A DNA stretch of 64,000 nt, taken from DAOQVR01 sp035341665 (GTDB lineage Bacteria; Chloroflexota; Anaerolineae; JAAYZQ01). The DNA is taken from positions 60,357 to 124,356 of the forward strand of contig DAOQVR010000014.1 of assembly GCA_035341665.1 (NCBI GenBank). Direction: 5' to 3'. The notes below the pieces were generated by a model. It saw only the letters and a program-made list of their open reading frames with translations. It had not been told where the DNA came from and did not search any database. The position numbers and the translations under genes were made by a program. Shown here in pieces: positions 33,283 through 41,971 of the stretch; within the stretch, counting starts at the first letter, position 1, and every line of letters begins with the position of its first letter.

Positions 33283-34176
33283 ATGAAGAAGAGTCTTTGG
33301 TTGGTTCTGTTGGTTGTCACCATGGTGTCGCTGGCCCTGGCGGGCTGCGGCAAGCCCGAGCTGGGCACGGCCGAGAACCCCATCATCATGTCCTTCGTTC
33401 CATCGGGCGATACCCAGGAGATCATCGCGAGCGGCGACACGCTGGCGAAGATGGTCTCAGACAAGACAGGGCTTGTCGTCACCGCCAACGTCGGCACCGA
33501 CTTTGCCGCGGTGCGCGAGGCGATGTGCGCCGGCAAGGCCCCCATTGCCTGGCTGAACACCTTCAACTACGTCGTAGCCCACGAGAAGTGCGGGGCGGAG
33601 GTGGGCCTGGCGACCGTCAGGTTTGGTACCTCCACCTACAAGGGCATTATCGTCGTCCGGGCAGATAGCGGCATCGCCTCACTCGCCGACCTGAAGGGCA
33701 AGACGATGTGCTGGGTGGATCCCAACTCGACTTCCGGCTACATCATTCCCCGCATCTACATGAAGGCCAATGGCCTTGATCCCGACACCGACTTCGCGGA
33801 AACGGTCGAAGCCGGCTCTCACAACAACGTCGTCACGGCTGTCTACAACGGGGATTGTGACGCCGGCGCTGTCTATTCCGATGCGCGCAGCTCCATCGAG
33901 AAGGACTTTCCCGATGTGAAGGAAAAGGTCGTCATCCTGGCGACTACCACCGACATCCCCAACGACGGCGTGGACTTTGCCAAGGACTTCCCGGCCGAGA
34001 CCCGCACCAAGATCGTGAATGCGCTGCTTGAGATCGCCGGTTCCGAGGAGGGCGTAGCGGCCCTCAAGACGCTCTACTCGATCGACGGGCTCCAGGCGGT
34101 CGACGATACCTTCTACGATGCCTTCCGTGCCGACCTGAGCAAGGCCGGCATCAACATCGAGGACCTGGTCAAGTAG
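33283..34176 (+). CDS. phnD: phosphate/phosphonate/phosphite ABC transporter substrate-binding lipoprotein (PhnD family)
   Basis: 297 aa. Lipoprotein signal with lipobox LALAGCG, then a type II periplasmic-binding fold: IIMSFVPSGDTQEI, AWLNTFNYVVA, FGTSTYKGIIVV, DPNSTSGYIIPR and YNGDCDAGAVYSDAR, all typical of PhnD/PtxB-type binders. First gene of a transporter operon with phnC and a fused permease. Ligand (phosphonate, phosphite or phosphate ester) cannot be told from sequence. ATG 33283 follows GGGAGG. Confidence 0.9.
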   Translation: MKKSLWLVLLVVTMVSLALAGCGKPELGTAENPIIMSFVPSGDTQEIIASGDTLAKMVSDKTGLVVTANVGTDFAAVREAMCAGKAPIAWLNTFNYVVAHEKCGAEVGLATVRFGTSTYKGIIVVRADSGIASLADLKGKTMCWVDPNSTSGYIIPRIYMKANGLDPDTDFAETVEAGSHNNVVTAVYNGDCDAGAVYSDARSSIEKDFPDVKEKVVILATTTDIPNDGVDFAKDFPAETRTKIVNALLEIAGSEEGVAALKTLYSIDGLQAVDDTFYDAFRADLSKAGINIEDLVK

Positions 34177-34194
34177 GACCGGTCCGTCGGCACG

Positions 34195-34225
34195 AGGGAG
34201 AGAGGCCCGCCTCTCTCCCTTTCTT
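34195..34225 (+). terminator. hairpin between phnD and phnC
   Basis: Perfect 11-bp stem (34195-34205 with 34210-34220), 4-nt loop, then TTCTT. It is placed as an intercistronic partial terminator or stabiliser, which would let the binding protein exceed the ATPase and permease. Confidence 0.7.
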
Positions 34226-34288
34226 GTGTACACAGTCACAGGGTGTAGCGCCCTGCACCCCTTCTCACATACAGGGAGGTAGAACCGC

Positions 34289-35068
34289 TTGCTGCGAGTC
34301 GAACGCCTCACCAAAGTCTTCCCCGATGGCACCGTCGCGCTCAGGAATGTGAGCTTTGCCGTGCAGGACGGCGAGTTTCTAGCCGTTATCGGCCTCTCTG
34401 GCTCGGGCAAGTCCACTCTACTGCGCTGCATCAACCGGCTGATCGACCCCACCGAAGGCCGTGTCTTGTGGGACAATGTGGACGTCACCGCCGCTAAGGG
34501 GGCCGAGCTGCGCCACATCCGCCGCCAAATCGGCATGATCTTCCAGCAGTTCAACCTTGTCAGGCGCAGCACGGTCATGACCAATGTGCTGTCGGGGCGG
34601 CTGGGGTACGCCGATCCCTGGTGGAGCCTGCTCCACCGTTTCCCGCCCGAAGACAGGGAGCGCGCTCAAACTGCCCTGGAGCGCGTGGGCATCCCCGAGA
34701 AGGCCGACAACCGGGCCGACCAGCTATCGGGCGGCCAACAGCAGCGCGTCGGCATTGCCCGTGCCCTAATGCAGGAGCCGCGGCTGATGCTCGCCGACGA
34801 GCCCGTCGCCAGCCTTGACCCGGTGCTGGCTCACTCGATCCTCCAGTACCTGGAGCTTCTCAACCGCCAGGACGGCATCACGGTCCTCTGCAGCCTCCAC
34901 TTCCTGGACCTTGTCCACCGGTATGCCACACGCGTGATCGGGCTGAAGGCCGGTGAGTTGGTCTTTGATGGCCTGCCGGCCGAGCTCACGCGCACGCGCT
35001 TCAAGGAGGTATATGGAGAGGAGGCCGAGATGGTGACGGTGGGCGGCCTGGATCAGGTCCAGTCGTGA
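34289..35068 (+). CDS. phnC: phosphonate-type ABC transporter ATP-binding protein
   Basis: 259 aa. Walker A GLSGSGKST, Q-loop IFQQFNLV, signature LSGGQQQRVGIARAL, Walker B LMLADEPVASLDP, plus the YADPWWSLLHRFP segment characteristic of PhnC. TTG 34289 is the start, with GGGAGG upstream. It energises import through the fused permease. Confidence 0.92.
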   Translation: MLRVERLTKVFPDGTVALRNVSFAVQDGEFLAVIGLSGSGKSTLLRCINRLIDPTEGRVLWDNVDVTAAKGAELRHIRRQIGMIFQQFNLVRRSTVMTNVLSGRLGYADPWWSLLHRFPPEDRERAQTALERVGIPEKADNRADQLSGGQQQRVGIARALMQEPRLMLADEPVASLDPVLAHSILQYLELLNRQDGITVLCSLHFLDLVHRYATRVIGLKAGELVFDGLPAELTRTRFKEVYGEEAEMVTVGGLDQVQS

Positions 35069-35081
35069 GCGGGCGCAGAGC

Positions 35082-37676
35082 ATGAGCCAGAATCACCAGC
35101 CTCCCCACGACGCTTCTTCCCACCCCGGCCTGTCTTCGCTGGGGCCGGCGCTCCTGTCGCTGGTAGTGCCGGGCAGCGGGCAGTTTGTCCTGCGCGAGCG
35201 GATGCGAGGGGTCATCCTTCTCGTCGCCATCGCCGTGCTCGCCGCCCTGATCCGCTGGCAGAGTGCCCTTGCACTCATCGCACCCCTGGCCGCCCTCTGG
35301 TTGTGGGGGGCCTGGGATGCCTATCGGCTTGCGACAGGGCGCCGAGCCCGCCCGGCCGTTCCACTGCTCCTGGTTGCGCTGATCGTCTATGGTCTTGGGT
35401 TCAAGGCGACGGAAGTCCGGCCGGCGCGCCTAGTGACCGGGCTCCCCGGGGTAGTGCCATACTTGAGGGCGCTCACCGAGCCGGAATTGATGGCCCATCC
35501 CACCGAGGATGTGCGCGGCACGGTACCCATCCAGGTGCCCTGCATTGATCCGCTGCCTGCGCCTTCCGTCATCCCCTCCAAGCAACCCCTCGTGACCACC
35601 AGCGTGCCGTGTGCCGAGGTTGGTGATTCGGTCGTGATTCTGGGTGATGGCTTTGCCCCCAATGCAGAGGGCGCGCTCTGGTGGCAGAACCCCATCGGCG
35701 ACATGCAACAGCTCACCAGCGAAGGCAAGCAGATTAGATTCGTCGCCGACGCCGCAGGAAGATTCGCAGCTTCCCTCAAAGTGCCGCTTGCCGTGCCGAT
35801 CAACCAACTGCCCAAAGAGGGGGAGACCCAGACCCACGTCATCTTTGCCGAGCAGCAGGTTGCCCGAGGCGGGTGGGTGCCCACCCAGACGCTGAGCCTG
35901 GTGCTCGAGAAGATCGGCGAGACGGTGGCTATGGCTTTCATCGCCACCGTACTCGGCATGTTCTTTGCCATCCCAGTCAGTTTCCTTGCCGCCCGAAACC
36001 TGATGAGCGGCAACAGGGCGACACGCATCTTGTACTTCGTCGTTCGGGCGCTCCTCAACATCGTGCGCTCGATCGAGACGCTGATGTGGGCTATCGTCTT
36101 TGTTGTGTGGGTTGGGGTTGGCCCCTTTGGCGGCATGTTGGCACTGTTTCTACACACGGTTGCGGCGCTCGGCAAGCTCTATTCCGAGGCGATCGAGTCA
36201 ATCGACCCAGGGCCCATCGAGGCCCTGCGCGCGACCGGCGCCAATGGCCTCCAGGTGATCGTCTATGCCGTGCTGCCGCAGATCGTGCCTACCTTTCTCT
36301 CCTTCACCCTTTACCGGTGGGACATCAACGTCCGCATGTCGACCGTGATTGGCCTGATCAGTGATGCCGGTCTCGGCTTCCTGCTCATCCAATGGATTCG
36401 CCTCAACAACCTTCGGGCCATGGCCACGTCGATCATTGCCATCGTGCTCGTGGTGGCCATACTCGACTATACCTCCGCCTGGCTGCGCGAGCGGATCATC
36501 GCCGGCACACCCGCCGCGCGGAGGCCCAGCCCACTGCGCCGGGGTGTGGTCACCGGCGTGCTGCTGGTCCTATTTGCCGTCGCTTTCGTCTGGTCCTGGG
36601 GTATTGCGCAGATCCGCCTCTTCGACCTTGTGGAGGGCGTGCCCGACGGCGTGCGCATGCTGGGCGACTTTGCCGTGCCACGGCTGTTTACCCGCCCGAC
36701 CCAAGAGCACTCTGTCGGCGTCACGCTGCCGGTGCCCTGCGGCACCGTCGAGCAGGAAACGGCTCCTGAAGACGGCGCAAGGGTCGACCTGTCCCTCGCC
36801 TGTGGAGATGTGGGAGACCCCCTCGTGATCCACGGCTATGGCCTGCCGGCCGATGCTGATGTCTCGGTGCGCTGGGTCCTGTCCGACGGTGCCTTCCTGC
36901 GTATCAAGGAGAACTGCTGCACCACGGACGGCTCTGGCAACCTCACCCTGGAGACCAGGGTGAGTCCCCTGATGGCCGTCGACGAGGCCACGAACCGCGC
37001 CTCACCGGGCCGCGTCGAGATCGTCTGGAAAGAGGTCATTGGAGGTCCGCGGCTCAGCGATGAGCTTAAGCAGGTGGTCGACCTCTCTCTGGTTACCCTG
37101 CTGATGGCGCTGCTGGCGACGACCCTCGGGTCGCTCTTTGCCATCCCGCTGAGCTTTTTTGCCGCCCGCAATATCACCGGCCGGGGGCCGGTTGGCAGGG
37201 CCGTCTACTTCGGGTTTCGTACCATCTTCAACCTATGGCGTTCCGTGGAACCGATGATCCTGGCCGTAATCTGTGCCGCATGGGTCGGCCTGGGGCCCTT
37301 CGCCGGCGTGCTGGCGCTGGCCCTTAACAACATCCCGAACCTGGGCAAGCTCTTTTCCGAGACCATCGAGGAGATCGACACCGGGCCGGTGGAAGCAATC
37401 ACCGCCACCGGCGCAAACCGCTTCCAGACGCTCGTCTACGCCATCGTGCCCCAACTCGTGCCCAAGTTCCTGGCCTTTATCCTCTACCAGTGGGACATCA
37501 ACATCCGCATGTCCACTGTCATCGGCTACGTTGGCGGCGGAGGGATCGGGCAGTTCTTCCGGCAGAACGTCCAGCTGAACCAGTACAGCGCGGCCGGAAT
37601 GGCGGTGTGGGCGATCGTGATCATGGTCTGGGCCATGGATTACGCCAGCGCCCGCGCACGCGAGCGACTTACGTGA
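35082..37676 (+). CDS. phnE: double PhnE-type permease fusion with two extracytoplasmic domains
   Basis: 864 aa, about three times a normal PhnE. Residues 20-110 hold three to four helices. A beta-rich extracytoplasmic domain follows (about 145-265, VPCAEVGDSVVILGDGF), then a first PhnE core with the EAA loop near 375-390 (DPGPIEALRATGAN). A second unit repeats the plan: helix ~488-508, extracytoplasmic domain ~545-655 (LACGDVGDPLVIHGYG), second PhnE core with DTGPVEAITATGAN. One polypeptide can therefore provide both permease halves. Its stop overlaps the HAD gene start. Confidence 0.9.
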   Translation: MSQNHQPPHDASSHPGLSSLGPALLSLVVPGSGQFVLRERMRGVILLVAIAVLAALIRWQSALALIAPLAALWLWGAWDAYRLATGRRARPAVPLLLVALIVYGLGFKATEVRPARLVTGLPGVVPYLRALTEPELMAHPTEDVRGTVPIQVPCIDPLPAPSVIPSKQPLVTTSVPCAEVGDSVVILGDGFAPNAEGALWWQNPIGDMQQLTSEGKQIRFVADAAGRFAASLKVPLAVPINQLPKEGETQTHVIFAEQQVARGGWVPTQTLSLVLEKIGETVAMAFIATVLGMFFAIPVSFLAARNLMSGNRATRILYFVVRALLNIVRSIETLMWAIVFVVWVGVGPFGGMLALFLHTVAALGKLYSEAIESIDPGPIEALRATGANGLQVIVYAVLPQIVPTFLSFTLYRWDINVRMSTVIGLISDAGLGFLLIQWIRLNNLRAMATSIIAIVLVVAILDYTSAWLRERIIAGTPAARRPSPLRRGVVTGVLLVLFAVAFVWSWGIAQIRLFDLVEGVPDGVRMLGDFAVPRLFTRPTQEHSVGVTLPVPCGTVEQETAPEDGARVDLSLACGDVGDPLVIHGYGLPADADVSVRWVLSDGAFLRIKENCCTTDGSGNLTLETRVSPLMAVDEATNRASPGRVEIVWKEVIGGPRLSDELKQVVDLSLVTLLMALLATTLGSLFAIPLSFFAARNITGRGPVGRAVYFGFRTIFNLWRSVEPMILAVICAAWVGLGPFAGVLALALNNIPNLGKLFSETIEEIDTGPVEAITATGANRFQTLVYAIVPQLVPKFLAFILYQWDINIRMSTVIGYVGGGGIGQFFRQNVQLNQYSAAGMAVWAIVIMVWAMDYASARARERLT

Positions 37677-38563
37677 AAGTCATTATCGACTTTGACGGGA
37701 CGCTGACGGCAGAGGAGACGCAGGCCCGGCCGCTGGCCGCACGCTGCCTGGACACCCTGGCTGGAGAGATCCTGCGCGTGCCTCGCCCCCGGCTGGCGGC
37801 TGAGTATGAGGCGACGCGCGCACGGCTGCTGCGCGCGCCCCACCGGCACGGCTGGGTTGTGCGCGGGCTGCTTACCTCCTACTGCGACGAGGGGGCCTTT
37901 ATCCTCAACACGTCGACGCTCCAGGCCCTGCTGAACGGGCAGCCAAGCTATCTCGAATCGGTGGCCGCTGCCTTTCCCCACGCCGAGTACGATCCCGTGG
38001 CCGACTGCATCAACCACCTCTTCCACCGCCACACGGCCGAGCTGCCGCCGGCTTTCCGCCCCGGTGCCCGCGATCTTCTCGAGGCCGTCGTGGCTCGGCC
38101 GGCGTGCCAACCACTCATTCTCACCAACTCGCTCGGCGACAAGGTCCGTCGCCTGCTGGAGACGCTTCATCTGGAGGCCGGTGCCCATGTCCTGGGCGAC
38201 ACGCGCCAATACGACATGGACCCCACCTGGCCGCACCACTTTCCGCATCCGCTCCTCGGAGAAATCCAGTCGTGGCCGGTCTCTCCAGAGCGCAGCGTGG
38301 ACCTGCGGCGCCCGGCCTACCACCAGGCTCTTCTACAGGCCGCAGCCGACGGCTCGTACTTGGCGGTGGTAGCCGATACCTTATCACTGCCCGGCGCGCT
38401 CCCGCTGATGATGGGCATCCCCTTCTTCCTGCTGCGCACGCCCTACACGCCCGACTGGTGCGCCCAGGCCGTCTCTGCCCACCCGCTTGGTCACGTTCTG
38501 GAGAGCCTGGTCCGTCTGCCGGAGGAGCTCGACCGCCTTGACATACCGGGCGTTCTGCGCTAG
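37673..38563 (+). CDS. HAD-superfamily phosphatase linked to the phosphonate transporter
   Basis: 296 aa. HAD motif I IIDFDGTLTAEET (nucleophile Asp) at the N-terminus, a helical cap, motif II LILTNS, and a motif IV-like VADTLSLPGAL in the C-terminal third. GTG 37673 overlaps the permease stop (ACGTGA), so it is translated with the transporter. It may dephosphorylate the imported compound. The cap does not obviously match phosphonoacetaldehyde hydrolase. Confidence 0.75.
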   Translation: MKVIIDFDGTLTAEETQARPLAARCLDTLAGEILRVPRPRLAAEYEATRARLLRAPHRHGWVVRGLLTSYCDEGAFILNTSTLQALLNGQPSYLESVAAAFPHAEYDPVADCINHLFHRHTAELPPAFRPGARDLLEAVVARPACQPLILTNSLGDKVRRLLETLHLEAGAHVLGDTRQYDMDPTWPHHFPHPLLGEIQSWPVSPERSVDLRRPAYHQALLQAAADGSYLAVVADTLSLPGALPLMMGIPFFLLRTPYTPDWCAQAVSAHPLGHVLESLVRLPEELDRLDIPGVLR

Positions 38564-38619
38564 GATCGGAAGCGGGATGCCCCATTGCCCATCTGGGCAC
38601 CTACAGAAAGGAGAAGACC

Positions 38620-39087
38620 ATGTTTCAACGCGTTACCCTTATCGGCCATGTGGGCCAGGACCCGCAGATGCGCTACACACCCGATGGCACACCAGTCGTC
38701 TCTTTCAGCCTGGCGACCAAGACCACCGTGAGCAAAGCGAGGAACCCCGAGTGTCCGACTGGCTGGAAGGAATCGTTTAACGGCAAGGCCTGGGAGGTGA
38801 CGACTTGGTGGCGCGTGACCTGCTGGCGCCAGCTGGCAGAGACCGTCAACCAGTTTGTCAACAAGGGCATGCAGCTCTTTGTCGAGGGCGAGATGGCCGG
38901 TGTGGCCGAGAACGGCAGCCTGAACCCCCGCGTGTGGACCGGTAAGGACGGCTCGGCCCGAGCCAGCTTCGAGATCACGGCCCGAACCCTCAAGTTCGTC
39001 GGAAGCAGGGGCGAGGGCGCACCCGCCCCGGCCCTCGGCGAGGCGCCTCCTGAGGGATATGAAGACGAAGGGGAGCTGCCCTTCTAG
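38620..39087 (+). CDS. ssb: single-stranded DNA-binding protein
   Basis: 155 aa. OB fold: FQRVTLIGHVGQDPQMRYTPDGTPVVSFSLAT, a Chloroflexota-like insertion around residues 45-60, WWRVTCWRQLAETVNQFVNKGMQLFVEG, and the acidic tail ending EGELPF that recruits partner proteins. AGAAAGGAG precedes ATG 38620. It lies after the phn-HAD genes without a visible strong promoter. Confidence 0.93.
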   Translation: MFQRVTLIGHVGQDPQMRYTPDGTPVVSFSLATKTTVSKARNPECPTGWKESFNGKAWEVTTWWRVTCWRQLAETVNQFVNKGMQLFVEGEMAGVAENGSLNPRVWTGKDGSARASFEITARTLKFVGSRGEGAPAPALGEAPPEGYEDEGELPF

Positions 39088-39231
39088 CCTAGTTCTGTAG
39101 CTTTTCTGAGGGGGACCAGGCTTTCTGGCCCCAAGGCAGCTTCGTGGGCCGGCCTGACTGTGCGTCGCCGGCAGCCAATTGGGCGCCGTTCGTCCTGGAG
39201 ATGAGCGGCGTCCCTTCTTCGGAGGAACTGA

Positions 39232-39543
39232 ATGAGCAATCCGCAGCCGCAGCAGCGGCCCATCCAGGCCGAGCTTCCGGCCGACCTGGAAGCAACCTAT
39301 TCCAACTTTGCCCTGATCACCCACTCGCCGTCAGAGATCATCATCGACTTTGCCCGGGTGCTGCCCAACGTCCCGAAGGCCAAGGTGTATGCCCGGCTCG
39401 TCCTAACCCCGATGAATGCCAAGCTTCTCCACCGGGCGCTGGGTGAGAACCTCGGCATCTTCGAGTCCAAGTTCGGGGAGATAAAGACGCCCGACCGCGG
39501 CTTTGACGCGCACGCGGAAAAGATGGGCTTTGTCCGGGACTGA
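39232..39543 (+). CDS. DUF3467 domain protein
   Basis: 103 aa. The central block (EATYSNFALITHSPSEIIIDFA, ending at KVYARLVLTP) is characteristic of DUF3467, a small family of unknown function found widely in bacteria. GGAGG lies just before ATG 39232. It is separated by 2 nt from der, so the two are probably co-translated. Confidence 0.8.
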   Translation: MSNPQPQQRPIQAELPADLEATYSNFALITHSPSEIIIDFARVLPNVPKAKVYARLVLTPMNAKLLHRALGENLGIFESKFGEIKTPDRGFDAHAEKMGFVRD

Positions 39544-39545
39544 GC

Positions 39546-40925
39546 ATGAAACCGATTGTTGCCCTGGTGGGGCGCCCCAATGTGGGCAAGTCCACCCTCT
39601 TCAACCGGATCATCGGCGAGCGACGTGCCATCGTCGAGGACATTCCCGGCACGACCCGCGACCGGCTTTACGGAGACTCCGAGTGGAACGGCACCCCCTT
39701 TACCGTGGTCGATACCGGAGGGCTGGAGATCCTGGAGAGCCACAAGCAGCGCCCGGGCCGCGACCAGCCGGTTCCGCTCTCTACCTCTTCCTCCGACTAC
39801 ATCGCAGAGATCCGTCGCCAGGCCGAGATTGCCATTACGGAGGCCGATGCCATCGTGCTGGTGGTGGACATCCTTGACGGCCTGACGCCCGCCGATCAAG
39901 ATGTGGCCGACGTCCTGCGCCGGACCGACAAGCCGGTCTTTGTCGCCGCGAGCAAGGCAGACAATCCGGCGCGCGAGCGCGGCGCGGGCGAGTTCTATGC
40001 CCTTGGGCTTGGGGATGTGTTCCCGGTGTCGGGCCTGGGGGGCTATGGCGTGGCGGACCTACTGGACGAGGTTGTGGCCGCGCTACCCGTCACACAGGGT
40101 GAGCCGGAGCCAGAGGGACTCAAGATCGCCCTCGTGGGCCGGCCGAACGTGGGCAAGTCCTCTTTGCTCAACAAGCTGCTCGGTGAGGAGCGAGCCATCG
40201 TCAGCCCCATTGCCGGAACGACACGGGACACCATCGACACCCCTCTCACCTGGCAGGATCAGCCGGTGCTGCTGATAGACACAGCCGGCATCCGGCGCCG
40301 GGGCCGGGTCGAGCGCGGGATCGAGCAGTTCAGTGTCCTCCGGGCCATGAAGGCAATCTCGCGCGCCGATGTCGTCCTGCTGCTGCTCGACGCGCAGGAC
40401 TTGGTCGCCGCGCAGGATGCCCACGTCGCGGGCTATGTGCTGGAGGAGCACCGAAGCATCATCGTACTGGTGAACAAGTGGGACCTGATCGAGAAGGACA
40501 CCTACACCATGGACGCCTTCACCCAGCGCATCCGCACCGAGCTGCGCTTTCTCGACTACGTCCCTGTGCTTTTCGTCTCGGCCCTCACAGGGCAGCGCGT
40601 CAACAAGGTTCTGCCGCTGGCACTGCAGGTGTACCAGGAACGGAACCGGCGCATCCCCACCGGCGAGCTGAACCGGCTGCTGGAGGATGCGACTGTCCGT
40701 CACCCTCCTGCCCACAAGGCGGGCAAGGAGCTCAAATTCCTGTATGTCACCCAGGCAGCCGTCGATCCGCCCACCTTTGTCTTTTTCGTGAACGACCTGC
40801 GCCTCCTCCACTTTTCCTACCAGCGCTACCTGGAGAACCAGATCCGCCGCCGCTACGGCTACATCGGCACACCCCTCAAGCTGGTATTTCGCCCGCGAAA
40901 CAAGGAGAGAGATCAGGAGCCCTAG
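39546..40925 (+). CDS. der: ribosome-associated GTPase Der (EngA)
   Basis: 459 aa. Two tandem G domains: GRPNVGKST at ~9-17 with PGTTRDR and DTGG, and GRPNVGKSS at ~200-208 with AGTTRDT, DTAG and NKWD. A C-terminal KH-like domain follows. Acts in 50S subunit assembly. The first G domain has an insertion after its DTGG switch (residues ~62-82, KQRPGRDQPVPLS region) that is longer than in E. coli Der. Confidence 0.95.
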   Translation: MKPIVALVGRPNVGKSTLFNRIIGERRAIVEDIPGTTRDRLYGDSEWNGTPFTVVDTGGLEILESHKQRPGRDQPVPLSTSSSDYIAEIRRQAEIAITEADAIVLVVDILDGLTPADQDVADVLRRTDKPVFVAASKADNPARERGAGEFYALGLGDVFPVSGLGGYGVADLLDEVVAALPVTQGEPEPEGLKIALVGRPNVGKSSLLNKLLGEERAIVSPIAGTTRDTIDTPLTWQDQPVLLIDTAGIRRRGRVERGIEQFSVLRAMKAISRADVVLLLLDAQDLVAAQDAHVAGYVLEEHRSIIVLVNKWDLIEKDTYTMDAFTQRIRTELRFLDYVPVLFVSALTGQRVNKVLPLALQVYQERNRRIPTGELNRLLEDATVRHPPAHKAGKELKFLYVTQAAVDPPTFVFFVNDLRLLHFSYQRYLENQIRRRYGYIGTPLKLVFRPRNKERDQEP

Positions 40926-40948
40926 GGGTTGCTGCCCGCCGTCAGGTC

Positions 40949-41818
40949 TCAGAACCCCGGACCGAGCCTGGCCTCCAGCCAGGCCCGCACAAGGTTGAGC
41001 GCGGCGACTTCGAGAGCACCCATTGCCAGCCCGGCGCTGAGGGGCACGAGGGCCTCTCGCCACGACTGGGCAACCCCTTCCCTCCGCATCACGATCGCCG
41101 CGATCATGGCGTTAAGGAGGGTCAGGAGCAGCAGCACCCCCAGGCTGGAGAGGATTGCCACCGGATACAGGAGGGCATCGATTTCTGCCTGGACGACCCA
41201 GACGATGCCCGCTCCTGCGACGACGATCGCTCCCAGCTCCCCCACTGTGCGGATGGCCGGCTCCGGGACAACCTCTCTCCAGAGCGTCTGGCGATAGACG
41301 GGGTAGACAAGGCTGATCAGGGTGATGCCGTTGAGCATGCCCGTGGCCATGCGTAGCCAGTTGCGCGGCTCATAGAGGTGGGGAGCCTTGGGAAAGAGGG
41401 TCAGGTACGAGTTCAGGCCGTCGAACGCCCACGTGCCGCTGAAGGCGACGAGCAGGATCAGCACAGGCGCAGGTGGGAGGCGGCTTGCCCGGCCGCGCCT
41501 CAGCAGCAGAATGGCGCCAAGCCCCACCACCGAGCCGAGGAAGGTTCCGGTGCACCGGGCACACAGCGGCAGCTGGTGCCCGCCCAGGAAGAACGACCGT
41601 TCCGGGATTTGGTGGCAGATGGCATACCCCACCCTGCCCGCTTTCGCCAGGAGCGCATGGGGTGGCAGCGCCGCCAGGAGCACGGCCACCGCGGCAGAGA
41701 TCAAGCCGGCCAGCCGGCCCGTCCAGGCCCATCTCGCAGAGGGCACATGGCCCGGGGCCGGTGCTGTGAGCGCACCGGCAGTCGGCTTCTCGCTTTCGAT
41801 TGGGGGTTTCTCGTCCAT
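40949..41818 (-). CDS. DUF2085 membrane protein
   Basis: 289 aa, about seven helices. The DUF2085 signature is present: YAICHQIPERSFFLGGHQLPLCARCTG, with clustered His/Cys that look like a metal site near the membrane face. The start was set to ATG 41818 (MDEKPPIESEKP). Family function is unknown. Convergent with der. Confidence 0.8.
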   Translation of the reverse strand: MDEKPPIESEKPTAGALTAPAPGHVPSARWAWTGRLAGLISAAVAVLLAALPPHALLAKAGRVGYAICHQIPERSFFLGGHQLPLCARCTGTFLGSVVGLGAILLLRRGRASRLPPAPVLILLVAFSGTWAFDGLNSYLTLFPKAPHLYEPRNWLRMATGMLNGITLISLVYPVYRQTLWREVVPEPAIRTVGELGAIVVAGAGIVWVVQAEIDALLYPVAILSSLGVLLLLTLLNAMIAAIVMRREGVAQSWREALVPLSAGLAMGALEVAALNLVRAWLEARLGPGF

Positions 41819-41919
41819 ATCCAGCCCGATCCTTCTGTTGCCGGCCAGATTATACCCGCCCGCACGGCGATCCGCCAACCGGGGCCGGCTCGCTCGGCCG
41901 GCCCTCCGCCTCCGCCAGG

Positions 41920-41948
41920 GTGACAGGCTGCGGGAGGTATGCTACAAT
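41920..41948 (+). promoter_or_regulatory. promoter of the hydantoinase-like gene
   Basis: GTGACA (41920-41925), 17-bp spacer, TACAAT (41943-41948), 24 bp before the ATG at 41972. The leader is correspondingly short. Confidence 0.6.
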
Positions 41949-41971
41949 GCGGCCCGAAGAGAAGGGGTCCT

